Shown: piece after piece, positions 1 to 9,411 of the stretch | Numbering within the stretch: the stretch's first letter is position 1 | Layout: each line of letters starts with the position of its first letter | Made by a program: the position numbers and the translations under genes | Source of the DNA: Brachybacterium sp. P6-10-X1 | Lineage (GTDB): Bacteria > Actinomycetota > Actinomycetes > Actinomycetales > Dermabacteraceae | Direction of reading: 5' to 3' | Assembly (NCBI RefSeq): GCF_001969445.1 | Contig: NZ_CP017297.1 | Span: 1,674,001 to 1,738,000 of the forward strand | DNA: 64,000 nt | The notes under the pieces: model-generated | What the model saw: only the letters and a program-made list of their open reading frames with translations | Databases searched by the model: none | Told to the model about the DNA's origin: nothing

Positions 1-1168
1 CTTCGCGTTCATCCTGCTGTGGGTCTCGATCTTCGGGAACGCGGCGATGAGCTTCTTCGGCGACGAGAACTTCCTGGACCTCGCCGTGAACCAGCCCGAG
101 TCCGGGTTCTTCAACCTGCTCGAGCAGTACCCCGGAGCGCTCTTCACCGTCTCCTTGGCCCTGCTGACCGGGCTGTTCTTCTACACCACCTCCGCGGACT
201 CCGGGTCGCTGGTGATGGCCAACATGACCTCGAAGCCCTCGCACACCGATTCCGACGGCTCGCCGTGGCTGCGCATCGTGTGGGCGGTGATCACGGGCGC
301 GCTGACGCTGGTGATGCTGTTCATCGACGGCGTCTACACGCTGCAGGCGGCGACGGTGATGGTCGGTCTGCCGCTGTCCGTGCTGGTCTACCTGGTGATG
401 TTCAGCCTGTGGAAGGTGCTGCGCACCGAGAAGGCGGGCATGGAGTCCCGGCAGGCGGCGCTGCCCGCGCTGCTGACGAGCCGGGTGCGCGAGAGCGGCG
501 AGCGCGGCTCCTGGCGCCAGCGGCTGCACAAGCGCATGTCCTACGCCGACGAGGAGCGGGCGCGGACCTTCGTGGAGACCGTCGCCGCCCCGGCGATCGA
601 GGAGGTCGCCGGGGAGCTCACCACGATGGGGGCCGACGTCTCCTGCCATCGCGGGGTGCATCCGGACAGCTCGGTCCCCTTCGTCGACCTGCTCGTGGCC
701 TTCCAGGGCGCCGAGGACTTCAAGTACCAGGCCTACCCCGTGGCCTATTCGGTGCCGAGCTTCGCCGCGAACCTCTCCACCGTGCGGGACGTCTACTACC
801 GCATCGAGATCTTCTCCCTGCTCGGCTCCCGCGGCCGCGACATCATGGGCTACACGAAGGATCAGGTCATCACCGATGTCCTGGACGCCTACGACGCCCA
901 CATCATGTACCTCACGATGAGCCAGGAGATCGGCACCGCGACCGGGACCATCCCCGTGACCGCCCCGGAGACCTGGACCGACACCGACCACGTCGCCGAC
1001 CCGCGGACGGTCCAGGCAGCCACTGCCCTGACCGGGGCGGAGCCCACGGCGACCGGCGCCACCACGGCCTCCGGGCCCGCGCAGGCCACCGGGACCGCAC
1101 ACGCCGGCACGACCACCGAGTCGACAGAGACCACAGAAACGACCGAGACGAAGGAGCGTCATGACTGA
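1..1168 (+). CDS. betT: BCCT-family choline/betaine carrier, 3' part only
   Basis: The reading frame is open from base 2, so the 5' end lies outside the window; about 388 residues are visible. They contain the last hydrophobic helices (including a stretch ending TTSADSGSLV, a typical BCCT helix) followed by a cytoplasmic tail of about 230 residues. Such a long tail is known in BetT-type choline carriers, where it tunes osmotic activation. The last ~50 residues are Thr/Ala/Glu-rich low complexity. The stop overlaps the start of the aldehyde dehydrogenase by 8 nt, so the two are likely co-translated, and this position next to the choline-oxidising enzymes favours choline as substrate (inference). 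The tail could instead belong to a betaine carrier. Confidence 0.85.
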   Translation, partial: FAFILLWVSIFGNAAMSFFGDENFLDLAVNQPESGFFNLLEQYPGALFTVSLALLTGLFFYTTSADSGSLVMANMTSKPSHTDSDGSPWLRIVWAVITGALTLVMLFIDGVYTLQAATVMVGLPLSVLVYLVMFSLWKVLRTEKAGMESRQAALPALLTSRVRESGERGSWRQRLHKRMSYADEERARTFVETVAAPAIEEVAGELTTMGADVSCHRGVHPDSSVPFVDLLVAFQGAEDFKYQAYPVAYSVPSFAANLSTVRDVYYRIEIFSLLGSRGRDIMGYTKDQVITDVLDAYDAHIMYLTMSQEIGTATGTIPVTAPETWTDTDHVADPRTVQAATALTGAEPTATGATTASGPAQATGTAHAGTTTESTETTETTETKERHD

Positions 1169-2645
1169 CCAGATCGCGACCCTGTACATCGACGGGGCGT
1201 GGGTGCCCGCCACCGCGGGCGAGACCCGCACCGTCACCTGCCCGGCCGATCAGCGCGAGGTCGGCGTGGTCTCCGAGGCGAGCGCCGAGGACGTCGAGCG
1301 CGCGATCCTCGCGGCCCGTCGGGCCTTCGAGGAGCGGGTCTGGGCCGACCGGCCCGCCGCCGAGCGCGGCGACCTCCTGCTGCAGGTCGCCGACCAGCTC
1401 CAGGAGCGCAAGGACGAGTTCGCCCGCGCCGAGGCGCTCGACACCGGCAAGCGTCTGGTCGAGGCCGAGGGCGACATGGACGACATCACCGCCTGCTTCC
1501 GCTACTTCGGCAAGATCGCGGACCAGGATCCGGGCCGCCTGGTCGACGCCGGCGATGACACCGTCATCTCCCGCGTGGTGCACGAGCCGATCGGCGTGTG
1601 CGGCATGATCACGCCCTGGAACTTCCCGCTGCTGCAGGCCTCCTGGAAGATCGCCCCGGCGCTGGCCGCGGGCAACTCCTTCGTCATCAAGCCCGCCGAG
1701 CTCACCCCCCACACCACGATCCTGATCGTGGACGTGCTGGACTCACTGGGTCTGCCGGCCGGGGTGGCGAACCTGGTGCTCGGCGACGGCGCCGTGGTGG
1801 GCGCGCCCCTGTCCTCCCATCCCGAGATCGACCTGATCTCCTTCACGGGTGGCCTGGTCACCGGGCGGAAGATCGCCTCCTCCGCGGCGCAGGGCATCAA
1901 GAAGGTCGCCCTCGAGCTGGGCGGGAAGAACCCCAACGTGGTCTTCGCCGATGCCGACTACGACGCCGCGCTCGACAATGCGCTGAACGCCGGCTTCATG
2001 GATTCCGGTCTGCTCTGCTCCGCGGGCACCCGCCTCGTCGTCCAGGACACCATCGCCGAGAAGTTCGTGGACGACCTGGTCGCCCGCGCCGAGGGCATCG
2101 TCATGGGCGGACCGTTCGACGAGCAGGCCGAGACCGGCCCACTGATCTCGCAGCAGCATCGGGACAAGGTCACCGACTACGTCGAGCGCGGCGTGGAGGC
2201 CGGGGCGCGGCTGCGCACCGGTGGTCACTGGGGCGGGCCCGAGCACGAGCAGGGCTACTTCTACGCCCCCACGGTCCTCGACCGGTGCACGGCCGAGAAC
2301 CCGGCCGTGATCGAGGAGGGCTTCGGCCCCGTGATCACCGTGGAGACCTTCTCCACCGAGGCCGAGGCGATCGCGATCGCCAACGACACCGAGTACGGGC
2401 TGGCCGGGGCGGTGTGGACCTCGGACTCCGGGACCGCCAACCGGGTCTCGCGCCGGCTGCGCCACGGCACCATCTGGATCAACGACTTCCACCCCTACCT
2501 GCCGCAGGCGGAATGGGGCGGCTTCAAGATGTCCGGTGTCGGCCGCGAGCTGGGCCCGTCCGGACTCGAGGAGTACACCGAGGCCAAGCACATCTACGAG
2601 AACACCGAGCCGGCCGTCACGGGCTGGTTCCCCCGCAAGAGCTGA
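1161..2645 (+). CDS. betB: Betaine-aldehyde dehydrogenase
   Basis: A 494-residue NAD(P)-dependent aldehyde dehydrogenase of normal family length. Visible signatures are TPWNFP (oxyanion Asn154), the LELGGKNP block with general base Glu252, and catalytic Cys286 in GLLCSAGT. The family oxidises betaine aldehyde to glycine betaine, the second step of choline oxidation. The ATG at 1161 lies inside the 3' end of the BCCT gene, giving an 8-nt overlap; the choline dehydrogenase follows 130 nt later. The substrate call rests on this neighbourhood, since ALDH subfamilies share the same motifs; another aldehyde is possible. Confidence 0.88.
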   Translation: MTDQIATLYIDGAWVPATAGETRTVTCPADQREVGVVSEASAEDVERAILAARRAFEERVWADRPAAERGDLLLQVADQLQERKDEFARAEALDTGKRLVEAEGDMDDITACFRYFGKIADQDPGRLVDAGDDTVISRVVHEPIGVCGMITPWNFPLLQASWKIAPALAAGNSFVIKPAELTPHTTILIVDVLDSLGLPAGVANLVLGDGAVVGAPLSSHPEIDLISFTGGLVTGRKIASSAAQGIKKVALELGGKNPNVVFADADYDAALDNALNAGFMDSGLLCSAGTRLVVQDTIAEKFVDDLVARAEGIVMGGPFDEQAETGPLISQQHRDKVTDYVERGVEAGARLRTGGHWGGPEHEQGYFYAPTVLDRCTAENPAVIEEGFGPVITVETFSTEAEAIAIANDTEYGLAGAVWTSDSGTANRVSRRLRHGTIWINDFHPYLPQAEWGGFKMSGVGRELGPSGLEEYTEAKHIYENTEPAVTGWFPRKS

Positions 2646-2775
2646 TCGACCCACCGCGCCGTCGACCGCGGCACCGGACCAGCGGCCCCCACCCCGGGTG
2701 ACCGACGGCGCGGCGGGTCCCGTCGGCCGGCCGCGCCCCGAGCGAGAATCCATCCATCGACAGGAAGCAGGAGAC

Positions 2776-4368
2776 ATGTCCTCGAAGGACCTCACGTCCG
2801 AGAACCCCATCGCCGAGTTCGACTACGTCATCGTCGGCGGCGGCTCCGCCGGTGCCGCGCTGGCCTCGCGCCTGAGCGAGGATCCGAGCATCGACGTCGC
2901 CCTGCTCGAGGCCGGGCCCTCTGATCTCGAGCACCAGGAGGTGCTGCAGCTGAAGCGCTGGCCGGAGCTGCTGGAGTCCGGGCTGGACTGGGACTACCCG
3001 ATCGAGCCCCAGGAGAACGGCAACTCCTTCATGCGCCATGCGCGCGCGAAGGTGCTGGGCGGCTGCTCCTCCCACAACTCGTGCATCGCCTTCCACCCGC
3101 CGGCGGAGGACATGGACCTGTGGGAGACGATGGGCGCCGAGGGCTGGAACGCCGAAACGATCATCCCGCTGATCGCGCGGCTGGAGACGAACATGTCGCG
3201 CACCGGCGAGGGCCACGGCACCGATGGTCCGGTGCACCTGATGGACGCTCCGGCGGAGGACCCCCTCGGCGTGGCGCTGCTGGATGCCTGCGAGCAGGCC
3301 GGGATCCCCCGGGCCACGTTCAACGACTTCGAGACCGTCGTCAACGGCGCGAACTGGTTCCAGGTCAACCGCCAGGCCGACGGCACCCGCGCGTCGTCGT
3401 CCGTCTCCTACCTGCACCCGAACCTGGAGCGGGAGAATCTCCACGTCCTGACGGGTCTGCAGGTGATGCAGGTGCTGTTCGACGAGGACGCGCGCGCCAC
3501 CGGTGTGGAGTACATCGACAACGCCTTCGACCGCTCCTCGATCATGCACGCCCGACACGAGGTCATCCTCTCCGCCGGGGCGATCGATACACCGAAGCTG
3601 CTGATGCTCTCCGGCATCGGCCCGGCCGATCACCTCGCCGAGGTGGGCATCGAGGTGCGGGTCGACTCCCCCGGCGTCGGCTCGAACCTGCAGGACCACC
3701 CGGAGGCCGTGATCTCCTGGGAGTCCACGCAGACGATGACCCGCGAGTCCACCCAGTGGTGGGAGATCGGGATCTTCACGAACCTCCAGGAGGGTCTGGA
3801 CCTGCCGGATCTGATGATGCATTACGGCTCGGTGCCGTTCGACATGCACACCCGCCGTCAGGGCTACCCCACCTCCCCGGAGTCCTTCGCGCTGACCCCG
3901 AACGTCACCCACGCCCGCTCGCGCGGCACGGTGCGGCTGCGCACGATCGACTACCGCGACAAGCCGCGGGTCGATCCGCGCTACTTCACCGACGAGGACG
4001 GCCATGACATGGCCGTCGCCGTGGCCGGGATCCGCAAGGCCCGCGAGATCGTCGCGCAGTCCGGGATGGACGCCTACCGCGGCCGGGAGCTGTTCCCGGG
4101 CGAGGACGTGCAGTCCGACGAGGAGATCGCCGACTACGTCTCCAAGACCCACAACACCGTCTACCACCCCGCCGGCTCGTGCCGGATGGGCGCGGTCGAC
4201 GACGAGATGGCGCCCCTGGACCCGCAGCTGCGGGTCAAGGGCGTGACGGGTCTGCGCGTGGTGGACGGCTCGGTGATGCCGCAGCTGGTCGCGGTGAACC
4301 CCAACATCACCACGATGCTGATCGGCGAGCGCGCGGCGGATCTGATCCGCGGCGAGCAGAGCGCGTGA
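2776..4368 (+). CDS. betA: Choline dehydrogenase, GMC oxidoreductase
   Basis: A 530-residue FAD enzyme of the glucose-methanol-choline family. The N-terminal dinucleotide fold is at residues 21-26 (GGGSAG), and the C-terminal substrate domain holds the family His464 (in YHPAGSCRMG) and Asn508 (in VNPNITT). The choline enzyme converts choline to betaine aldehyde, feeding the aldehyde dehydrogenase just upstream. I chose the ATG at 2776 because AGGAG sits 5 nt before it and the protein then begins directly before the FAD fold; an upstream in-frame extension only reads the intergenic spacer. A strong hairpin downstream closes the unit. Other GMC alcohol oxidases cannot be excluded from motifs alone. 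Confidence 0.87.
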   Translation: MSSKDLTSENPIAEFDYVIVGGGSAGAALASRLSEDPSIDVALLEAGPSDLEHQEVLQLKRWPELLESGLDWDYPIEPQENGNSFMRHARAKVLGGCSSHNSCIAFHPPAEDMDLWETMGAEGWNAETIIPLIARLETNMSRTGEGHGTDGPVHLMDAPAEDPLGVALLDACEQAGIPRATFNDFETVVNGANWFQVNRQADGTRASSSVSYLHPNLERENLHVLTGLQVMQVLFDEDARATGVEYIDNAFDRSSIMHARHEVILSAGAIDTPKLLMLSGIGPADHLAEVGIEVRVDSPGVGSNLQDHPEAVISWESTQTMTRESTQWWEIGIFTNLQEGLDLPDLMMHYGSVPFDMHTRRQGYPTSPESFALTPNVTHARSRGTVRLRTIDYRDKPRVDPRYFTDEDGHDMAVAVAGIRKAREIVAQSGMDAYRGRELFPGEDVQSDEEIADYVSKTHNTVYHPAGSCRMGAVDDEMAPLDPQLRVKGVTGLRVVDGSVMPQLVAVNPNITTMLIGERAADLIRGEQSA

Positions 4369-4404
4369 TCGGCACTGCACGGAGCGCCTGATCCGCGCTC
4401 CCCC

Positions 4405-4441
4405 GAACGCCCTGGGCACGCTTGCCGTGCCCGGGGCGTTC
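4405..4441 (+). terminator. Hairpin ending the betT-betB-betA unit
   Basis: Two 16-base arms (4405-4420 and 4426-4441) pair with a single mismatch around a 5-base loop, 36 nt after the betA stop. There is no clear T tract, as is common in high-GC actinobacteria. It separates the choline genes from the amidohydrolase gene. Confidence 0.75.
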
Positions 4442-4569
4442 GTGCCTGCCGGGACCGTCGGAGACGGACAGCGCGCCGAGGCATCGCCCCTGCGAGACGG
4501 CCCTGCCGGGATCCCGCACAGCAGATACCGTGATCGTTCCCGTGACACCCGATACTTCGGAGGAGCTCC

Positions 4570-5808
4570 GTGAACGCGCCCGTCGTCTACAAGAACGCCC
4601 GATACCTGGATGTCGAGGAGGGCATCTGGCGCACTGGGGATCTCGAGGTCGCCGATGGCCGATTCTCCCGGATCACGCAGTCCACGGGGCCCGCTGATGA
4701 CTCCGGGCACCGACCCCACGACGTCGATCTCTCCGGACGCCATGTGATCCCGGGACTCATCGACTGCCACGTCCACGTCTACGCGATGACGGCGAATCTC
4801 GCGGAGCTGGAGACGGAGGCGCCGTCGTACGCCACGATGCACGCCGCCCGGCTCATGGGAGACATGCTGGAACGCGGCTTCACCACCGTGCGCGATACGG
4901 GAGGCGGTGACCATGGACTCGCCGCCGCGCAGAGCGAAGGACTGCTGCGCGGGCCGCGACTGTTCTTCGGCGGCAAGTCGCTGTCCCAGACCGGCGGTCA
5001 CGCGGACAATCGCCGCCCGGGACAGCAGCAGTCCCAGGAGCCCATGTGCTGTGCGGGCCTCGGGATGATCGCCGACGGGCCGGACGCCGTGCGACGCGCA
5101 GCGCGCGACCAGCTGCGCACAGGCTCCCATCACCTGAAGATCATGGCCGGGGGCGGCGTCGCATCCCCCACGGACAGGGTGGACTCCATCCAGTACTCCC
5201 TCGCCGAGATGCGCGCAGCCGTCGAGGAAGCACACGACGCCAACCGCTACGTCGCCGCCCATGCCTACACCCCCGGTGCGATCTCCCGGGCCCTGGACGC
5301 CGGGGTCCGCTCCATCGAGCACGCGAACCTCATGGATCGCGACACGGCGCGGAAGCTCCGGGACGCAGGCGCCTTCGTCACGATGAACCTCGTGACCTAC
5401 TGGGCGCTCAAGGAGTTCGGTGCCTCCATGGGACTGCCCGACGCGAGCCAGCGGAAGGTCGACGACGTGCTCGCCGCCGGCGAGAATGCCCTGCGCATCG
5501 CCGATGAGGAAGGGCTCCAGCTCTGTTTCGGCACGGATCTCCTGGGCGGCATGCAGATCCACCAGTCCAAGGAGTTCGAGATCCGGGCGCGTCATCAGGA
5601 ACCGCTGTCGATACTGCGCGCGGCGACCACCACCGCCGCGAAGCTCCTGCAGCGCGACGGAGAGCTGGGGGTGATCCGCGAGGACGCCAGCGCTGATTTC
5701 GTCGTGCTGGACGGCGACCCGCTGCAGGACTTCGGTCTGCTCTCCGACCCGGCACCCGAGATGGTCGTGCAGGGCGGCCGCATCGTCTCGGGCGGCGGCG
5801 AGAACTGA
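4570..5808 (+). CDS. Metal-dependent amidohydrolase
   Basis: A 412-residue amidohydrolase of the imidazolonepropionase/Xaa-Pro-dipeptidase-like group. The TIM-barrel metal ligands are all present: His67 and His69 (DCHVHV), Lys190 (HHLKIM, probably carboxylated), His231, His251 (SIEHAN) and Asp323 (FGTDLL). No signal peptide is seen, so it is cytoplasmic. It starts with GTG at 4570 after GGAGGAG. The sodium:solute symporter begins 25 nt downstream, so the two probably form a take-up-and-hydrolyse pair. The substrate cannot be read from the sequence; cyclic amides, N-acyl or dipeptide substrates are known in the family. The position beside choline genes may or may not be meaningful. Confidence 0.85.
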   Translation: MNAPVVYKNARYLDVEEGIWRTGDLEVADGRFSRITQSTGPADDSGHRPHDVDLSGRHVIPGLIDCHVHVYAMTANLAELETEAPSYATMHAARLMGDMLERGFTTVRDTGGGDHGLAAAQSEGLLRGPRLFFGGKSLSQTGGHADNRRPGQQQSQEPMCCAGLGMIADGPDAVRRAARDQLRTGSHHLKIMAGGGVASPTDRVDSIQYSLAEMRAAVEEAHDANRYVAAHAYTPGAISRALDAGVRSIEHANLMDRDTARKLRDAGAFVTMNLVTYWALKEFGASMGLPDASQRKVDDVLAAGENALRIADEEGLQLCFGTDLLGGMQIHQSKEFEIRARHQEPLSILRAATTTAAKLLQRDGELGVIREDASADFVVLDGDPLQDFGLLSDPAPEMVVQGGRIVSGGGEN

Positions 5809-5833
5809 GCGCTCCGGCGCCCGAAGGAGTCGT

Positions 5834-7243
5834 ATGAATATCGTGCACATCGCCGTCCTCATCGGCTACGTCATCGTGATGATCGCGATCGGCGGCTGGT
5901 TCGGCCGCGCCAAGGAGACCTCCTCCGGGGAGGACTTCGTCCTGGCCGGCCGCTCGCTGCCCGCACCGGTCCTCGGAGGCACCATGCTGGCGACGTTCGT
6001 CGGCTCCGGATCGATCATCGGCGGGGCCAACTTCGCATACACCTATGGCCTCGTTCCCGGTCTGCTGTTCTTCTCCGGCACCATCGTCGGCTCACTGATC
6101 CTGGTGTTCCTGGCTCGTCGGGTGCGAGAGCTCGCCGGTCACACGATCCCCGAGCTGTTCGAGAGGCGCTACGGCAAAGCGGTGCGCATCGCAGGAACGG
6201 TGATGATCCTGATCGCCTTCATCGGGATCACCGCCTACCAGTTCACCGGCGCGGGATACATCATCAGCCTCATCACTCCGTGGTCGGAGCAGTCGGGAGC
6301 CGTGTTCGCCGCCGCGCTGATCACCTTCCTCGCTCTCTCCGGGGGATTGAAATCGGTGGCGTGGACCGACTTCCTCTCCGCGGCGATGATCGTGTTCGCC
6401 CTGTGGGTCACCTTCTTCGTCGTCGTCGGCATCGACATGAGCGGGACCGCCGGTCAGATCACCAGCGCCGGGGCCGACTCGGGCCCGCTCGGCGGGCTCA
6501 GCGTCCTGCAGATGCTCGGGTTCGCTCTGCCGGCCTTCGTGCTCCTGCTCGGAGACCAGAACATGTATCAGCGCCTGGCTGCCGCCAAGAGCCCGAAGGC
6601 GGCCGTCGACGGTGCGCTGGTGTTCATCATCGGTGCCGTCGTCATGGTCGTCCCGATCGTCGTCCTCAGCGCTGCGAGCTCGATCCTGCAACCGGACATC
6701 GAGCCCGACATGGCCGTCCTGTCGCTCTCCGATGCCGCCTTCACTCCCGCGGTGATCGGCGGAGCGCTGCTCGCGGGCGCGTTCGCCCTCATCGTGACCA
6801 CCGGCTCGTCGTACCTGCTGACCTGCTCGGCGAACGTGGTCCACGACCTCGTCGGACAGCTTCGAAGCTCCAGTCCCCCTTCGGATCGGCAGAACCTCTG
6901 GATCGGCAGGGCCGCCGTGCTGGGGATCGCCGTGCTCGGCTTCGTGATGGTGAACTTCTTCCCGAGCGTCCTCGCTCTGCAGATGTACGCGTACACGATG
7001 TACGGCGCGACCATCACACCCGTGCTGTTCGCGGGCCTGTTCTGGAAGCGCGCCACGGCGGCCGGGGCGCTGAGCGCCATGGCGATCGGTGCTGTCGCGA
7101 CCATCTTCTGGGAGGTCACCGGGCGCTCCGCAGAGCTGAACTCGGTGATCGTCGCGCTCCCCGCAGCCGTTGTCGTCCTGGTCGGGGTGTCGTTGCTGAC
7201 CGGCCGGAAGAAGGTGGTCGCCCGGGAATCCCTGTCGGTGTAG
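5834..7243 (+). CDS. Sodium:solute symporter (SSS family)
   Basis: A 469-residue integral membrane protein with about 13 hydrophobic segments, starting in the outward N-terminal helix typical of SSS carriers (proline, pantothenate and urea-type). It shows the glycine-rich GGANFAYTYGL helix and a charged loop after helix 2. AAGGAG lies 6 nt before the ATG. It directly follows the amidohydrolase and probably imports that enzyme's substrate using the Na+ gradient (inference). The C terminus is short and charged. A bidirectional hairpin follows. The subfamily is not clear; monocarboxylate, amide or amino-acid substrates are possible. Confidence 0.85.
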   Translation: MNIVHIAVLIGYVIVMIAIGGWFGRAKETSSGEDFVLAGRSLPAPVLGGTMLATFVGSGSIIGGANFAYTYGLVPGLLFFSGTIVGSLILVFLARRVRELAGHTIPELFERRYGKAVRIAGTVMILIAFIGITAYQFTGAGYIISLITPWSEQSGAVFAAALITFLALSGGLKSVAWTDFLSAAMIVFALWVTFFVVVGIDMSGTAGQITSAGADSGPLGGLSVLQMLGFALPAFVLLLGDQNMYQRLAAAKSPKAAVDGALVFIIGAVVMVVPIVVLSAASSILQPDIEPDMAVLSLSDAAFTPAVIGGALLAGAFALIVTTGSSYLLTCSANVVHDLVGQLRSSSPPSDRQNLWIGRAAVLGIAVLGFVMVNFFPSVLALQMYAYTMYGATITPVLFAGLFWKRATAAGALSAMAIGAVATIFWEVTGRSAELNSVIVALPAAVVVLVGVSLLTGRKKVVARESLSV

Positions 7244-7274
7244 CAACCGCCGCTCCCGGGACCTCCCGGTACTG

Positions 7275-7313
7275 CAGCAGGCGGCCCCGCACAGTGCACG
7301 GGGCCGCCTGCTG
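7275..7313. terminator. Bidirectional terminator between convergent genes
   Basis: A perfect 15-bp stem (7275-7289 with 7299-7313) with a 9-base loop lies between the convergent symporter (+) and oxidoreductase (-) genes and can serve both. Confidence 0.85.
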
Positions 7314-7325
7314 AGGTCGTGTCGC

Positions 7326-8249
7326 TCAGCGCGTCGCGTCGATCAGCAGCTTCCCGTTCGCCGTGCCGGCCTTGCTCACCGCGAGCGCCTCGGCGGCGTC
7401 GGCGAGCGCGAAGCTCCGATCGATCTGGACCTCCAGGGCGCCGGCGGCGACCTTCTCCAGCAGGGTCCGCAGGCGCGGGGCGTCGGGGCGCACCCACACC
7501 CAACGGCCCCCGGCCTCCTCGACCGAGGGATCGGCGATCGAGACGTGCCGGCCGCCCGCGGTGAGCAGCGCGAGAGTGTCCTCCCGGACTCCGCCCGCGA
7601 AGTCGGCGACCGTGCTCAGGCCGTCGGGCGCGATCTCGCGCACCCGCTCGACGAGGCCGTCGCCGTAGGCCAGCGGCGTGACGCCGATGGCCTGCAGCTT
7701 CTCGTGGTTGCGGGGCGAGGCGGTGCCGATGACGCGTGCACCGGTCTCCCGGGCCAGCTGGGCGGCGAGGAATCCGACACCGCCGGAGGCCGCGTGGATC
7801 AACAGGGTGTCCTGCGCGCTCAGCTGCAGGGTCTCGAGGCTGCGGAGTGCCGTGAGACCGGTCAGCGGGAGGCCGGCGGCGACGTCGACGTCCACGCCGT
7901 CCGGGATCGCCGTGACCAGGTCGGCGGGCAGCGCCACGTATTCGGCATAGGTGCCGCCGTGGATGAGGTGGGTGCGCCCGTAGGAGGCGACGCGGTCACC
8001 GGGCGTGAACTCCGGGGTGTCGGGCCCGACCGCCTCGACGACGCCGGCCACGTCCCAGCCGGGGATCACGGGGAAGACGGTCTCGATCAGCCCGTCGAGC
8101 CCACCGGCCATCACCTTCCAGTCGACGGGGTTGACGGACGCCCTCTCCACGCGGATCAGCACGGCTCCCGGGCTGACCTTGGGGGTCGGGGCGTCGGTGA
8201 GCCGGAGGGTGCTGGGGTCGCCGTACTCGGTGTAGGTCATCGCTCGCAT
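7326..8249 (-). CDS. NADPH-dependent quinone oxidoreductase-like MDR protein
   Basis: A 307-residue zinc-free medium-chain reductase. The N-terminal GroES-like domain opens with RAMTYTEYG, and the Rossmann part carries GGVGFLAAQLA followed by a basic region suited to NADPH. No structural or catalytic zinc cysteines are present, which separates it from true alcohol dehydrogenases. Such proteins reduce quinones or enones in the cytosol, often under electrophile stress. The start is one of two ATGs (8249 or 8240); both give a normal length. It is a single gene, read towards the terminator it shares with the symporter and divergent from the acetoin-reductase-like gene. Physiological substrate unknown. 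Confidence 0.85.
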   Translation of the reverse strand: MRAMTYTEYGDPSTLRLTDAPTPKVSPGAVLIRVERASVNPVDWKVMAGGLDGLIETVFPVIPGWDVAGVVEAVGPDTPEFTPGDRVASYGRTHLIHGGTYAEYVALPADLVTAIPDGVDVDVAAGLPLTGLTALRSLETLQLSAQDTLLIHAASGGVGFLAAQLARETGARVIGTASPRNHEKLQAIGVTPLAYGDGLVERVREIAPDGLSTVADFAGGVREDTLALLTAGGRHVSIADPSVEEAGGRWVWVRPDAPRLRTLLEKVAAGALEVQIDRSFALADAAEALAVSKAGTANGKLLIDATR

Positions 8250-8457
8250 ACCCGGCACAACTCGTCGGGGTCCGCGCGCATTCCTGGCGCGCCGGCGCCT
8301 CGGAAGCGCGGACAGCCCGCCGGCCCGGCACCACAGCGCGGCAAGGCGCTTCTCAGGACGCGAGAACGTCGATTGCCACCGCCAGAACGCCGCTGGTGTC
8401 CTGCCCGGGCGCCCTGGAGCACAGGTCGCGGATGTGAGCACTCGAGGAGGAGCAGCC

Positions 8458-9303
8458 ATGAGCACCACCGACATCGCCGCCGAGGACCGTTCGACCGTCG
8501 AATCCGCCCGAGCCGGGGCACCGGAGGGTCGGCGGGTCGCCGTCGTCACCGGCGCCGCCCGCGGCATCGGCGAAGGCATCGCCCGCAGGCTGGGCCGCGA
8601 CGGGCTGCACGTGATCGTCGCCGATCTGCCATCCATGCAGGACGGGATCGACGCCACGGTCGACGAGATCATCCTCGCCGGCGGCACTGCCACCGGCATG
8701 ACGGTCGACGTCACGGAGGAGGCATCCGTCGAGGCGCTGGTCGCCGCGGCGGTCGAAGCCGGCGGGCATCTGGACGTGTTCGTCGCCAACGCCGGGATCG
8801 CCCAGGTCCAGGAGCTCCTGGACTACGACGTCGAGGACTTCCAGAAGATCCTCGATGTGAACATCACCGGCGTGTTCAACTCCTACCGCCAGGCCGCGAA
8901 GCAGATGGTCGCCCAGGGCCACGGCGGGAAGATCATCGGGGCCGCATCGATCGTGGCCTTCCGACCGTTCGCGCTGCTGGGTGCCTACTCGGCCACGAAA
9001 TGGGCCGTGCGCGGTCTCACCCAGGCCGCGGCGATGGAATGGGCCGAGCACGGCATCACCGTCAACGCCTACGGGCCCGGGATCGTCGGTACCGCGATGT
9101 GGGACCTCATCGACGAGAAGCTCGCCGCGAAGAACGGTCAGCAGCGTGGTGAGGCCCTCGCGGAGAACGCGGCCGCGATCCACCTGGGCCGGGTCTCCGT
9201 GCCCGAGGACGTCGCGAAGATGGTCTCCTATCTCGCGAGCACGGACTCCGACTACGTCACCGGGCAGACCATGCTGGTCGACGGCGGCATGCAGTTCAGC
9301 TGA
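8458..9303 (+). CDS. SDR oxidoreductase, acetoin/diacetyl reductase-like
   Basis: A 281-residue classical short-chain dehydrogenase. It has the TGAARGIG cofactor loop (31-38), NAG (111-113) and the catalytic Ser164, Tyr177 and Lys181 (YSATK). The tail DSDYVTGQTMLVDGGM and the segment around GIVGTAMW resemble meso-2,3-butanediol dehydrogenase/diacetyl reductase, so interconversion of diacetyl, acetoin and butanediol is the best guess. About 25 extra N-terminal residues precede the fold. ATG 8458 is chosen because GAGGAGG ends 7 nt upstream; a GTG at 8434 is in frame but lacks a site. Substrate assignment is family-level only. Confidence 0.82.
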   Translation: MSTTDIAAEDRSTVESARAGAPEGRRVAVVTGAARGIGEGIARRLGRDGLHVIVADLPSMQDGIDATVDEIILAGGTATGMTVDVTEEASVEALVAAAVEAGGHLDVFVANAGIAQVQELLDYDVEDFQKILDVNITGVFNSYRQAAKQMVAQGHGGKIIGAASIVAFRPFALLGAYSATKWAVRGLTQAAAMEWAEHGITVNAYGPGIVGTAMWDLIDEKLAAKNGQQRGEALAENAAAIHLGRVSVPEDVAKMVSYLASTDSDYVTGQTMLVDGGMQFS

Positions 9304-9309
9304 GGCGTT

Positions 9310-9344
9310 GCCTGCCCGGCACCGGGGATCGGTGCCGGGCAGGC
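9310..9344. terminator. Bidirectional terminator
   Basis: A perfect 14-bp stem (9310-9323 with 9331-9344) with a 7-base loop follows the SDR stop and lies downstream of the convergent sulfatase gene. Confidence 0.85.
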
Positions 9345-9411
9345 GGAGCATGCGGCGGCCCCGAGGCCGCCCGCCGCGATCCGGCGGCGAACTCGACCCC
9401 AGACCATCGAG

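Noticed and set aside
2617-5862. 1081-codon minus frame across betA and the amidohydrolase
   Set aside because: Antisense to two genes with full catalytic motifs and ribosome sites.
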